A stretch of 64,000 nucleotides of DNA from Curtobacterium poinsettiae. Its GTDB lineage: Bacteria > Actinomycetota > Actinomycetes > Actinomycetales > Microbacteriaceae. Shown here in pieces: positions 8,036-16,122 of this stretch; within the stretch, counting starts at the first letter, position 1; every line of letters starts with the position of its first letter. The DNA is taken from NCBI RefSeq assembly GCF_025677645.1, contig NZ_CP106879.1:2914001-2978000 (forward strand), written 5' to 3'. The notes beneath the pieces were generated by a model. It made no database searches and was not told the origin of the DNA. It was given only the letters and a program-made list of their open reading frames with translations. The position numbers and the translations under genes were made by a program.

Positions 8036-9322
8036 GTGACCGCAGTGATCCCGAGCACCCCCATGTCCTCCCCCCTCCGCGAGGACTACGCGGCCCTCGC
8101 GGCCGACGAGCACGCCGAGGGCCCCCGCGGCACGATCCGCTTCGCGGTGTCGACCGCCGACCCGGCCGAGGGCAAGGGCGACCTGTTCGTCGCGCTCGGA
8201 CTGGCACGGGCGCTCCGGGCCGAGGGCTGGGGCGTGGCGATGTGGCCGCTCGAGCGCTGGGGCGAGGAGCTCCCCGCCGACACCGCCGTCGTGGTCAGCA
8301 TGATCGAGTCCTTCGTGCCCGGGTACGTCCCCGCCGGCACCGCGCTGGTGGCGTGGGTGCGGAACTGGACCGCCAAGTGGGCCGCCCTGCCGTACCTCGA
8401 CGAGTTCGACGCGGTCTGGACCTCGTCCGGGATCGCCCGCGATGCGATCGCCGCTGCGTACTCCGGCCCCGTCGAGGTGGTGCCGATCGGCGTCGACACC
8501 GAGCTGTTCACGACCGACACCCCCGTACCGCGGGAGCGCACGGACCGCGCCGTGACCACCGTCAACTTCTGGGGCGTCCGCCGCCGGGTGCAGGACGTCC
8601 TGGCCGAGGTCGCCCCGGCCGAACCGATCGTCTGGTTCGCCGCGAACGTCGACCACGTCGAGGCCTCCGCGGGCGTCGAGCTCCGCCCGGCCGTGTCCTA
8701 CTTCGCCCTCCCCGAGGTCTACCGCGCCGCCGGCTTCGTCGTCGACGACGTCATCGAACCGGCCGCCGAGTACGGCACGCTGAACTCCCGCCTGTACGAG
8801 TCGCTCGCCTCCGGGGCGCTGCCCGTCACCGACTGCGCGCTCGGGCTCGACGAGCTCGGCCTGTCCGACGTGCCGGTGTTCGACGATGCCGACTCGCTCG
8901 AGCGCGTGCTCGCGATGCCCGGGGACGAGCGCACCGCCCTGGTCGCCCGCCTCCGCGCCGTCGTCCTCGAGCGGCACTCGTTCCGCAGCCGCGCCGAGCA
9001 GGTCGGTCCGTCGCTCGACGCCGCCGTCGCAGCCGCCTCGGGCCGGCGCGGCGAGCGTGGCGCGTTCCTGCGGTGGGCCACCGCCCAGCGCGAGACGCTC
9101 CGGCAGGCCGAACACGACCGCGACGTCCACCTCGCCGGCGTGCACGACATCAACGCGCGCCTGGTCGAATCGGAGCAGAAGGTCGGCGCGTACGACACCG
9201 CCCGCCGCCTGGCCGAGGCGGAGCGCGACCAGATCGCGGCCCGCTTCGCGGGCCTCACCCGCTCCCCCGAGTACCGGCTGCTGCACGGCGTGGGCCTGAT
9301 GGCGCGGCGCGCGCGCCGCTGA
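8036..9322 (+). CDS. glycosyltransferase with C-terminal coiled coil
   Basis: 428 residues. The first 330 form a GT-B-like glycosyltransferase of the CgeB/GT4 sort: SVxTADPAEGKGDLF-type start, VVPIGVDTELF mid-protein hinge, then NSRLYESLASGALPVTD, the usual donor-binding loop. Residues 345-410 (RETLRQAEHDRDVHLAGVHD, NARLVESEQKVGAYD) are strongly heptad-like and probably form a coiled coil for oligomerisation. Start codon: GTG 8036 lies 7 nt after a CAGAAT box; ATG 8027 in the same frame would overlap that box. Sugar specificity cannot be read. Divergent from the GT2-GT4 gene. Confidence 0.78.
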   Translation: MTAVIPSTPMSSPLREDYAALAADEHAEGPRGTIRFAVSTADPAEGKGDLFVALGLARALRAEGWGVAMWPLERWGEELPADTAVVVSMIESFVPGYVPAGTALVAWVRNWTAKWAALPYLDEFDAVWTSSGIARDAIAAAYSGPVEVVPIGVDTELFTTDTPVPRERTDRAVTTVNFWGVRRRVQDVLAEVAPAEPIVWFAANVDHVEASAGVELRPAVSYFALPEVYRAAGFVVDDVIEPAAEYGTLNSRLYESLASGALPVTDCALGLDELGLSDVPVFDDADSLERVLAMPGDERTALVARLRAVVLERHSFRSRAEQVGPSLDAAVAAASGRRGERGAFLRWATAQRETLRQAEHDRDVHLAGVHDINARLVESEQKVGAYDTARRLAEAERDQIAARFAGLTRSPEYRLLHGVGLMARRARR

Positions 9323-9340
9323 CGGCGGTCGACGCGACCA

Positions 9341-9397
9341 CGTGACGGACGGGAGGCCCGGTACCAGCTGGTACCGGGCCTCCCGTCTCGGCCGTCA
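9341..9397. terminator. GGGAGGCCCG palindrome, subtype B, bidirectional terminator
   Basis: Long inverted repeat with GACGGACGGGAGGCCCG arms and centre GGTACCAGCTGGTACC, placed between convergent genes ending at 9322 and 9463. Same family as the elements at 33663, 37218, 43121 and 52239. Confidence 0.7.
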
Positions 9398-9462
9398 CCC
9401 CGCTGGCGCGGTGCGCCGGTACCGGCTGGTGGGGTCCGCCTCCGGACCGTCGTGGTGGCGGC

Positions 9463-12030
9463 CTACTGCACCGTGACGGTCTTCGTGCCGAAGCTCTTGT
9501 AGGTGCCGCTCGGCAGGTCCTGGAAGTAGACGCGCACGGTGTGCGTGCCCTTCTTCACCCCGGTGAACTTCCGCGACAGTCCGACGTCCGATCCCCAGTC
9601 CGGGTGCACGGCCTGCACGTCGGTGCGGGTCGCGTTGACCGTTCCGGGCGCGACGGCCACGCCGTCCAGGTGGATCTTGTACTTGACCGGGTCCCAGACG
9701 TCCGGGTCGATCGCCCAGCCGGCCACGGTGATGGTGCCCGTGCCGCCGGTGACGGACTCGTACAGGCCCTTGACCGATCCGGTCTTGCCCGTCTTGCCGG
9801 TGGTGGGCGGATCGGTGACCGTCACGCTCTTCGTGCCGAAGCTCTTGTACGTGCCGCTCGGCAGCTCCTGGAAGTACACGCGCACGGTGTGGGTGCCGGC
9901 TGCCAGCTCCGGGATCTTCAGGGCGAGTCCCACGTCGGAGCCCCATGCGGGGTGCACGGCCTCGACGTCGGTCCGCTTCGCGTTCGCGGTCCCGGGGGCG
10001 ATGGCGACACCGTCGACGTGGATCTTGTAGGCGACGGGGTCCCAGACGTCGGGGTCGATCGCCCAGCCGCGCACGGTGGCACTGTTCACGCCACCGACCG
10101 CGGACTCGAACGCACCCTTGACCGAGCCGGTCTTGCCCGTCTTGCCGGTCGTCCCCGACGCGTCGGGTTCGGCGGTCGACGCGGCGGTCACGGTCACGGA
10201 CTTGGTGCCGAAGCTGACGTACTTGCCGCCCTGCAGGTCCTGGAAGTAGACGCGCACGGTGTGCTTGCCGGCCTGCAGGCCGGTGAGCCGGAGCGTCAGG
10301 CCGACGTCGGAGCCCCACGTGGGGTGCTCCGCCTCGACGTCGGTGCGGGTGGCGTCGGCGACCCCGCTGTCCGTGCTCACGCCGTCGACGTGGATCTTGT
10401 ACTTGACCGGGTCCCACACGTCCGGGTCGATCGCCCAGCCCCGCACGGTGGCCGTGCCGACGCCGCCGGTGACGGAGTCGTACGAGCCGCGCACGGCACC
10501 GGTCTTGCCGGTCTTGCCGGTGGTCGGGGCGTCCACGACGACCGACTTCGACGCGACCTTCACGTACTTCGTGCCGGGCTTGTCCATCACGTACAGCGTC
10601 ACGGCGCGCGTGCCCGCGCTGATGCCGCCGATCGTCTTCGAGAAGCCGAGGGTGCTGCCGACGCCCGGGTAGACCTTCGCCACGTCGGTGCGCGTCTTGT
10701 CCGCAGTGCCGGTCGCCTTGCTCACGCCGTCGACGAGGATCTTCCACGAGCCGGGCTTGGACGAGTCGGGATCGAGGACCCAGCCGGTCGCCGAGATCGT
10801 GCCGACGCCACCGGTCACCGAGTCGAGGACGCCCTTGGGTGCCGCGCTCGTGATGGTCCGGGTGTAGCAGCCGAGCAGGGTGTTCGCCCCGCGGCCCTGG
10901 TTGATGGCGTAGCTGCAGACGGAGTGCTTGCCGAGACTCAGCCCGGTCAGCTCGGCCGAGAACCCGTGCTTGGTGTTGTTCGCGCCGAGGGTGCCGGCGA
11001 GGTCGCTCCGGGTCTTGTCCGCCGTGACGGTCTTCGCGCCGGCGCCGTCGACGTAGAACGCGACGCGCAGGGCGTTGGTGGTGTCCGGGTCGGCCGCCCA
11101 GCCGGTGACCGTGATCGACGAGGTGGAGGTCGCGGTCACGGAGTCGACGTCGCCGTAGGGGTTGCCACCGCCGGCCGCAGCACCGAACCAGTCGGTGTAC
11201 ATGCGCCAGAAGTTGCGGTTGCCGTAGGCCGAGCAGCTGTCACCGGTGCCGTAGAGGTTCGACATGGCCGCGGCGTTCGGGGTGTATGGGGTGTAGATGT
11301 ACAGGCTCGCGGTGGCCTGGTTCTGGATGTAGACGGACTTCCGGCCGCAGGCCGCGTTCGGGTTGAGCAGGATCGAGTTCGTCCGGCCCGCCTGGTACGC
11401 CCACGAGGTCGGCGACGCCTGGTACCGCTTGAACTGGAGCGCCGCGGCGTAGACCTGCTGGCCGAAGCCGTAGTAGGCCGGGTCGCACGGGGCGGTGTCC
11501 GGGCACGCGAAACCGGTGGCGTGCAGGTACATGTAGGACGTCGGCGAGGACGTCGTGACGATGCCCTGCTCCTTCTGCAGGAGCACGAGCAGCACCTTCT
11601 GGCTGATGCCGCACGCGGCACCGACCTGGGCGATCATCGTCGCGGCGGTCTTCGTGCCGCCGGCGATGGCCGCGCACCGGCCGGAGACGGCGCCGATCGA
11701 GCTCATCTTCTGCGAGAAGTCCTTCAGGCAGGCGGGGCCGCCGGAGGCCTTGCGGCAGTTCGGCGCGACGCTCGTCAGGAACGACTGCACGGCGGCGGCG
11801 TTCATCGCCGAGCCGTTGTAGAAGTTCGCGTCGCTGATGATGTTGCCCGGGTCGAAGTCCGAGGCGACCGCGGCCGAGGCCGCCTGGGTCGTGGTCTGCT
11901 CCGCGAGCACCGTGCCGAAGGTCAGGCCGCTCACCGCGACGGCGAGGGCCGCAACCATGGCGAGGGAGCTGCGGAGGGGACGACGGGAGCGGGCTGCTCG
12001 GGTGGTGCGGGGGGTGCGGGAGTTGCGCAT
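9463..12030 (-). CDS. secreted multi-repeat surface protein
   Basis: 855 residues with an N-terminal signal peptide (basic start, hydrophobic LAMVAALAVAVSGLTFGTV). Residues about 50-285 form a globular domain containing SDFDPGNIISDANFYNG and VLLVLLQKEQGIVT; the KEQG segment recalls the catalytic Glu region of lysozyme-like transglycosylases, which is only a guess. Five modules of about 100 residues follow, starting near 290, 396, 510, 632 and 750, each with a GWAxDPD motif, a VDGV strand and a TRTDV strand; TGKTGKTG linkers precede the last three. Similar modules occur in the GH6 enzyme at 31877. The ATG overlaps the lipoprotein stop (TGATG), so it is co-translated with it. Confidence 0.82.
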   Translation of the reverse strand: MRNSRTPRTTRAARSRRPLRSSLAMVAALAVAVSGLTFGTVLAEQTTTQAASAAVASDFDPGNIISDANFYNGSAMNAAAVQSFLTSVAPNCRKASGGPACLKDFSQKMSSIGAVSGRCAAIAGGTKTAATMIAQVGAACGISQKVLLVLLQKEQGIVTTSSPTSYMYLHATGFACPDTAPCDPAYYGFGQQVYAAALQFKRYQASPTSWAYQAGRTNSILLNPNAACGRKSVYIQNQATASLYIYTPYTPNAAAMSNLYGTGDSCSAYGNRNFWRMYTDWFGAAAGGGNPYGDVDSVTATSTSSITVTGWAADPDTTNALRVAFYVDGAGAKTVTADKTRSDLAGTLGANNTKHGFSAELTGLSLGKHSVCSYAINQGRGANTLLGCYTRTITSAAPKGVLDSVTGGVGTISATGWVLDPDSSKPGSWKILVDGVSKATGTADKTRTDVAKVYPGVGSTLGFSKTIGGISAGTRAVTLYVMDKPGTKYVKVASKSVVVDAPTTGKTGKTGAVRGSYDSVTGGVGTATVRGWAIDPDVWDPVKYKIHVDGVSTDSGVADATRTDVEAEHPTWGSDVGLTLRLTGLQAGKHTVRVYFQDLQGGKYVSFGTKSVTVTAASTAEPDASGTTGKTGKTGSVKGAFESAVGGVNSATVRGWAIDPDVWDPVAYKIHVDGVAIAPGTANAKRTDVEAVHPAWGSDVGLALKIPELAAGTHTVRVYFQELPSGTYKSFGTKSVTVTDPPTTGKTGKTGSVKGLYESVTGGTGTITVAGWAIDPDVWDPVKYKIHLDGVAVAPGTVNATRTDVQAVHPDWGSDVGLSRKFTGVKKGTHTVRVYFQDLPSGTYKSFGTKTVTVQ
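9780..10524 (-). repeat. tandem protein-coding repeats with TGKTGKTG linkers
   Basis: Three near-identical coding modules of about 350-370 bp, separated by linkers encoding TGKTGKTG at 9781-9804, 10132-10155 and 10498-10521. The nucleotide similarity makes copy-number change by recombination likely. Confidence 0.75.
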
Positions 12031-12629
12031 CACGGGACCTCGGCGGTCAGGGGGTCGGACGTCGTCGACGCGGAGCCGACGGCGTAGGTCAGGGTGACGG
12101 ACCAGGTGCCGCTCGGCACCTTCGCCGCGGGGAACGACACCTGCGCGCAGTTCACCGACGACGCACTCGCCTGTGCGGTGCTCGTTGCGGTGCGCGTGAC
12201 GCCGTCCTTCGTCGCGGTGAAGGTGCACTTCCCGCTCGTGTCGGTCGTGCCGGAGACCAGGCCGCCGGCTTGGAGGGTCTTCGACCCGGTGTCCCAGCCG
12301 GCGAAGGTGACGACGGCCGTGGCCGGGTACTCCGACGGGTCGGTGTCCGGCTGGTTCGTCGCGCCGCTGCCCGGGAACGCGCCGGGGGTGTCGTCGTCGG
12401 AGGCGTCGTCGCCGTCGCCGTCGGACGCACCGTCGGTCGGCGTCGAGGCCGTGTCGGTGGGGGCAGTGGTCGCCGAGTCGTCGCCCGTCGGGGTCGCACT
12501 CGGGGTGCGCGAGACGGACGCGGACGGCGACGGGGTGGCGTCGTCGCCCCCACCGGAACAACCGGCCAAGAGGAGACTGAGTGCGCCGACCACCGCGAAC
12601 GCAGCGATCGGCCTGGATGCGAGGAGCAT
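12030..12629 (-). CDS. lipoprotein, function unknown
   Basis: 199 residues. The ATG at 12629 gives a classic type II signal: MLLASRPIAAFAVV, then lipobox LLAGC, with the Cys lipidated after cleavage. A long Ser/Thr/Pro/Asp-rich linker (about residues 28-85) would span the cell wall. The C-terminal 110 residues (VVTFAGWDTGSKTLQAGGLV ... SGTWSVTLTYAVG) look like a small beta-sandwich with two Cys. It is translationally coupled to the repeat protein downstream, so the two may act together at the surface. A longer frame to 12677 lacks a better signal peptide. Not recognised beyond this. Confidence 0.75.
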   Translation of the reverse strand: MLLASRPIAAFAVVGALSLLLAGCSGGGDDATPSPSASVSRTPSATPTGDDSATTAPTDTASTPTDGASDGDGDDASDDDTPGAFPGSGATNQPDTDPSEYPATAVVTFAGWDTGSKTLQAGGLVSGTTDTSGKCTFTATKDGVTRTATSTAQASASSVNCAQVSFPAAKVPSGTWSVTLTYAVGSASTTSDPLTAEVP

Positions 12630-12779
12630 GCTGACGGGCCGTCCTGTGGATGTTGACAAGGGTCCGGGTTGCAACAACGGTAACTCGAAAGTGAAGGTTG
12701 AGGGTTGGATCGGCCGGAATCACCCCCACTCGGGGTGCACGACGACCGTCGCCCAACCCCGTCCCGCGGGCCCGGTGAG

Positions 12780-12785
12780 TATGCT
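12780..12785 (+). promoter_or_regulatory. -10 box for the ABC export operon
   Basis: TATGCT with a predicted start near 12792, giving a leader of about 27 nt before the permease ATG. The 190-bp gap to the divergent lipoprotein gene is less GC-rich than its surroundings. Confidence 0.5.
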
Positions 12786-12818
12786 GTTCCGGTCCTGCCC
12801 CCACGAACGAAGAGACGT

Positions 12819-13721
12819 ATGGTCGACCAAGCCCGCATGACCGCGCTCGCGAAGGAACCCCTCGTCGTGATCGGCGCGCCGACGAGCGCCTTCCGCGGGA
12901 CCTTCCGTGAGCTGCGCGACGTCTTCCGGCAGCGCGAGATGCTCGGCATGCTCGTCCGGCGTGACCTGAAGGCGCGTTACAAGGACTCGGCACTCGGGTT
13001 CGTCTGGACGCTCGTGCGTCCGTTGACCCAGCTGCTCATCTACTACTTCGTCATCGGCAAGGTCCTCGGCGCCGCCAACGGCATCGACAACTTCGCGATC
13101 TACGTCTTCACCGGCCTGACCGCCTACACGCTCTTCAGCGAGATCGTCGCCGGGTCGACCGGCTCGATCGTCGGCAACTCCGGGCTGATCAAGAAGGTGT
13201 ACGTCCCCCGCGAGGTCTTCCCGCTCGCCAGCGTCGGCGCAGCCCTGGTGAACTTCACCATCCAGTTCGCGATCCTGCTGGCCGCGACGGTCGTGATCGG
13301 CGTCTTCCCGTGGCACGAGGGCCTGGTCTACCTGATCCCGTCGCTCGCGGTGATCCTGGTCTACGGCGCGGCCATCGGTCTGGTGCTGTCCGCGCTCAAC
13401 GTGTACCTGCGTGACGTGCAGTTCGTCATCGACGTCGGCCTGATGGTCCTGCTTTGGGCCTCGCCGATCGTCTACTCGTACTCGCGGGTGGTCGCCACCG
13501 TGAACGCGGACTGGCTCCTCACCGTCTACACGAACAACCCGCTGACCCTGTCGGTGCTCGGCCTGCAGAACGCGATCTGGCTGCACGACCCGGCCGACGT
13601 CACGTACCCCGACCACCTGATGCTCCGGCTGGGGATCGCGTTCGTGATCGGCCTCCTCTGCCTCATCGGTGCGCAGCGGATCTTCTCCCGCCTGCAGGGC
13701 AACTTCGCGCAGGAGCTCTAG
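12819..13721 (+). CDS. polysaccharide ABC transporter permease (Wzm type)
   Basis: 300 residues of the ABC-2 permease family. An amphipathic cytoplasmic start (LVRRDLKARYKDSALGFVWTL) is followed by about six membrane helices; the RDLKxRYKxSxLGxxW motif is the signature of Wzm/TagG-type exporters of lipid-linked glycans. ATG 12819 is chosen because it follows a weak GAAGAGA site and gives the usual start; an upstream in-frame extension is out of character. The ATPase follows after 3 bp. Together they would flip an undecaprenol-linked glycan across the membrane. Confidence 0.88.
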   Translation: MVDQARMTALAKEPLVVIGAPTSAFRGTFRELRDVFRQREMLGMLVRRDLKARYKDSALGFVWTLVRPLTQLLIYYFVIGKVLGAANGIDNFAIYVFTGLTAYTLFSEIVAGSTGSIVGNSGLIKKVYVPREVFPLASVGAALVNFTIQFAILLAATVVIGVFPWHEGLVYLIPSLAVILVYGAAIGLVLSALNVYLRDVQFVIDVGLMVLLWASPIVYSYSRVVATVNADWLLTVYTNNPLTLSVLGLQNAIWLHDPADVTYPDHLMLRLGIAFVIGLLCLIGAQRIFSRLQGNFAQEL

Positions 13722-13724
13722 ACC

Positions 13725-14954
13725 ATGGCCATCAGCACCCCCGTCGCCCCGACGACCCCCGGTGAGACCGCCGAGCGTCCTGACGTCATCGTCATCGACC
13801 ACGTCCGCAAGCGCTTCACGGTCCGCAAGGACAACACCCTGCGCGAGCGCATCGTCACGCTCGGCCGCGCCGGGCGGAAGCACCGCCAGGACTTCTGGGC
13901 ACTCGACGACGTCTCGGTGTCGATCCAGGCCGGTTCGACCGTCGGGCTCATCGGCCAGAACGGCTCCGGCAAGTCGACCCTGCTCAAGGCGATCGGCGGC
14001 ATCATCCAGCCGACCTCCGGCACGGTGTCCCGCCGCGGTCGTCTCGCCGCCCTGCTCGAGCTCGGCGCCGGGTTCCACCCCGACCTGTCCGGCCGCGAGA
14101 ACGTCTACCTCAACGCGAGCCTGCTCGGTCTCAGCCGCAAGCAGACCGACGAGAAGTTCGACGACATCCTGGCGTTCTCGGGCATCGGGGACTTCATCGA
14201 CACCCAGGTGAAGTTCTACTCATCGGGCATGTACGTGCGGCTCGCGTTCGCCGTCGCCGTGCACACCGACCCCGACGTCCTGCTCGTCGACGAGGTCCTG
14301 GCCGTCGGCGACGAGGCGTTCCAGCGCAAGTGCCTCGACCGCATCCGCACCTTCCAGGAGGCCGGCAAGACGATCATCATCGTCACGCACTCCCTCAGCC
14401 AGGTGCAGGAGATGTGCGACCGCGTCGTCCTGCTCAACAAGGGCAAGGTGCTGCACGACGGTGACCCCGTCCAGGCCGTGAGCATGTTCCGCGAGGTGCT
14501 CGAGGAACGCCGTCAGGGCGAGCTCAGCACCGACGTCGCCGTCGGCCGCGGCAAGGTCGTCGGCGCGAGCGTGCACGTGGACGGCAAGAAGCCCCGCGCC
14601 GACGTCATGCCGGGCGACGACCTCGTCGTGGACATGGAGTTCGAGCACCTGGACGGCATCGCCGACTGGGAGGCCGCGGTCCAGATCAACAACGCCGGGG
14701 GCCAGGTCGTCTACGGCACCACCACCGGCATCATGGGCCTCGAACTGCAGCCGCTGCACGGTCGCCGGAAGCTCCGCCTGCGGATCGCCGACACCGCGTT
14801 CGGCACCGGCAAGTACTTCATCAACGTGTCGATGATGGACTCCGCTGGGCGCCACCTGCACGACATGCCGGAGTGCGACTCGTTCGAGGTCCCCGGGTTC
14901 GAGCACGCCGTGGGCACGGTCTACGCCGAGCCCTCGATCGAGGAGCTCGACTGA
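13725..14954 (+). CDS. polysaccharide ABC transporter ATPase with Wzt-like C-terminal domain
   Basis: 409 residues. Nucleotide-binding domain 20-265 with Walker A GQNGSGKST at 77-85, signature YSSGMYVRLAFA, and Walker B LLVDEVLAVGDE. Residues 275-409 form the beta-rich Wzt_C domain that in E. coli recognises the capped end of the exported O-polysaccharide; its presence suggests that chain length or terminal modification controls export. Partner of the permease just upstream. The next gene begins within its stop codon region. Confidence 0.9.
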   Translation: MAISTPVAPTTPGETAERPDVIVIDHVRKRFTVRKDNTLRERIVTLGRAGRKHRQDFWALDDVSVSIQAGSTVGLIGQNGSGKSTLLKAIGGIIQPTSGTVSRRGRLAALLELGAGFHPDLSGRENVYLNASLLGLSRKQTDEKFDDILAFSGIGDFIDTQVKFYSSGMYVRLAFAVAVHTDPDVLLVDEVLAVGDEAFQRKCLDRIRTFQEAGKTIIIVTHSLSQVQEMCDRVVLLNKGKVLHDGDPVQAVSMFREVLEERRQGELSTDVAVGRGKVVGASVHVDGKKPRADVMPGDDLVVDMEFEHLDGIADWEAAVQINNAGGQVVYGTTTGIMGLELQPLHGRRKLRLRIADTAFGTGKYFINVSMMDSAGRHLHDMPECDSFEVPGFEHAVGTVYAEPSIEELD

Positions 14955-16048
14955 CCCCGGACGACGGCGACACCGGGGACCGCGTCGACGGCACGCCCCG
15001 TGCCGGCTCCGCGCCCCGGACCGACGGCACGCTCCGCACCGCGGTCGTCGTCGTGAACTGGAACCGTGCCGACCTGACCACCGCGGCCGTCCGCGCCGTG
15101 CTCGACGAGGGCACGGCCGACGACGTCATCGTCGTCGACAACGGGTCGTCCGACGACTCCGTCGCGGTGCTCCGCCGTGCCCTGCCGGACGCCACCGTCA
15201 TCGCACGCGGCGACAACGGCGGTTTCGCGGCCGGTGCCAACACCGGCATCCGGCATGCGGGTGCCGACGTCGTCGTGCTCCTGAACAACGACGCCGTGCC
15301 CGCACCGGGCTTCGTCGCGGCGCTCCGCGACCACCTGGCGCACGCCGGGCCCGAGGTCGCCGCCGTGACGGGCCGCATCGTGCTCGCCGGACGTTGGACG
15401 GGCCTCCCGGCCGGGGTGGAGCCCGCACCCGGCGAGCGCGTGCTGCGCGACCACGACGGCCGGCGCTGGACGCCGTCGGCGGACGGCGAGGTCCGGCTCA
15501 ACTCGACCGGCGTCCGCGTCGACCGCGACGGCAACGGGATGGACCGCGACTGGTTCGCGCCCGTCGACCGGGTCGCCGACGTCGACGTCTTCGGGTTCTC
15601 CGGTGGCGCTTCCGCCCTCCGGCGCACGGCACTGGACGACGTCGGCCTGCTCGACGAGTCCCTGTTCATGTACTACGAGGACACCGAGCTCGCCTGGCGG
15701 CTGCGCCGGCGCGGATGGCGCGTCGAGCACGCGGCCGACGCGGTCGTCGAGCACGACCACTCGGCGTCGTCCGGCGTGCAGAGCGACCTGTTCGTCTTCC
15801 GCAACGCCCGCAACCGCATCGTCGTCGCGCTCTGGCACGCCCCGTGGCCGATCGTCGCGCGGGCGAGCGCCCGCACCCTGGTGCGCGGCCTGCGCGCACT
15901 GGCCTCCGGTCGCACCCGCCGGGAGGCGCGGCTCGTCCTGACGGCGTTCGCGGACGTCGCGGGGACCCTGCCGGTCCACCTCGCGCGCCGACTGCGAGAG
16001 ACCCGGCGCGCGTCCGTCCCGCGCCGCCGCGTGGACCCGGGCGCATGA
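14951..16048 (+). CDS. rhamnosyltransferase-like GT2, probable CTG start
   Basis: 365 residues counted from CTG 14951. GT2 fold with VVVVNWNRADLTT, VVDNGSSDDS, VVLLNNDAVPAPG and FMYYEDTELAWRLRRRGW, matching WbbL-like rhamnosyltransferases. No ATG, GTG or TTG lies in this frame between 14873 and the GTG of VNWN, which would cut into the first beta strand. CTG 14951 overlaps the TGA of the ATPase gene (CTGA) and has GAGGAG 7 nt upstream, so a rare CTG start is the best reading; the alternative ATG 14873 overlaps the previous gene by 82 nt. Ends in an ATGA that could also start the next gene. Confidence 0.82.
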   Translation: MTPDDGDTGDRVDGTPRAGSAPRTDGTLRTAVVVVNWNRADLTTAAVRAVLDEGTADDVIVVDNGSSDDSVAVLRRALPDATVIARGDNGGFAAGANTGIRHAGADVVVLLNNDAVPAPGFVAALRDHLAHAGPEVAAVTGRIVLAGRWTGLPAGVEPAPGERVLRDHDGRRWTPSADGEVRLNSTGVRVDRDGNGMDRDWFAPVDRVADVDVFGFSGGASALRRTALDDVGLLDESLFMYYEDTELAWRLRRRGWRVEHAADAVVEHDHSASSGVQSDLFVFRNARNRIVVALWHAPWPIVARASARTLVRGLRALASGRTRREARLVLTAFADVAGTLPVHLARRLRETRRASVPRRRVDPGA

Positions 16049-16059
16049 GTGCAGCGGGC

Positions 16060-16065
16060 TATCCT
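16060..16065 (+). promoter_or_regulatory. possible internal -10 box before the 16123 GT4 gene
   Basis: TATCCT 58 nt before GTG 16123, in the gap after the GT2 stop. May give the last two genes of the operon extra expression. Confidence 0.35.
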
Positions 16066-16122
16066 GGACACTCGCCCGTCGACGGCCCCGGCCACGACGA
16101 CCCCGCCCGGAAGGATCCACGC

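Noticed and set aside
7898..9286. N-terminal extension of the GT2-GT4 frame to 1291 residues
   Set aside because: The extension is antisense to a clear glycosyltransferase gene and has an odd Arg/Gly/Asp-rich composition; GTG 7897 has a strong Shine-Dalgarno and the GT2 domain starts there.
9780..10524. Possible CRISPR-like or satellite repeats
   Set aside because: The repetition is protein-coding (TGKTGKTG linkers and modules), with no short direct repeats and unique spacers.
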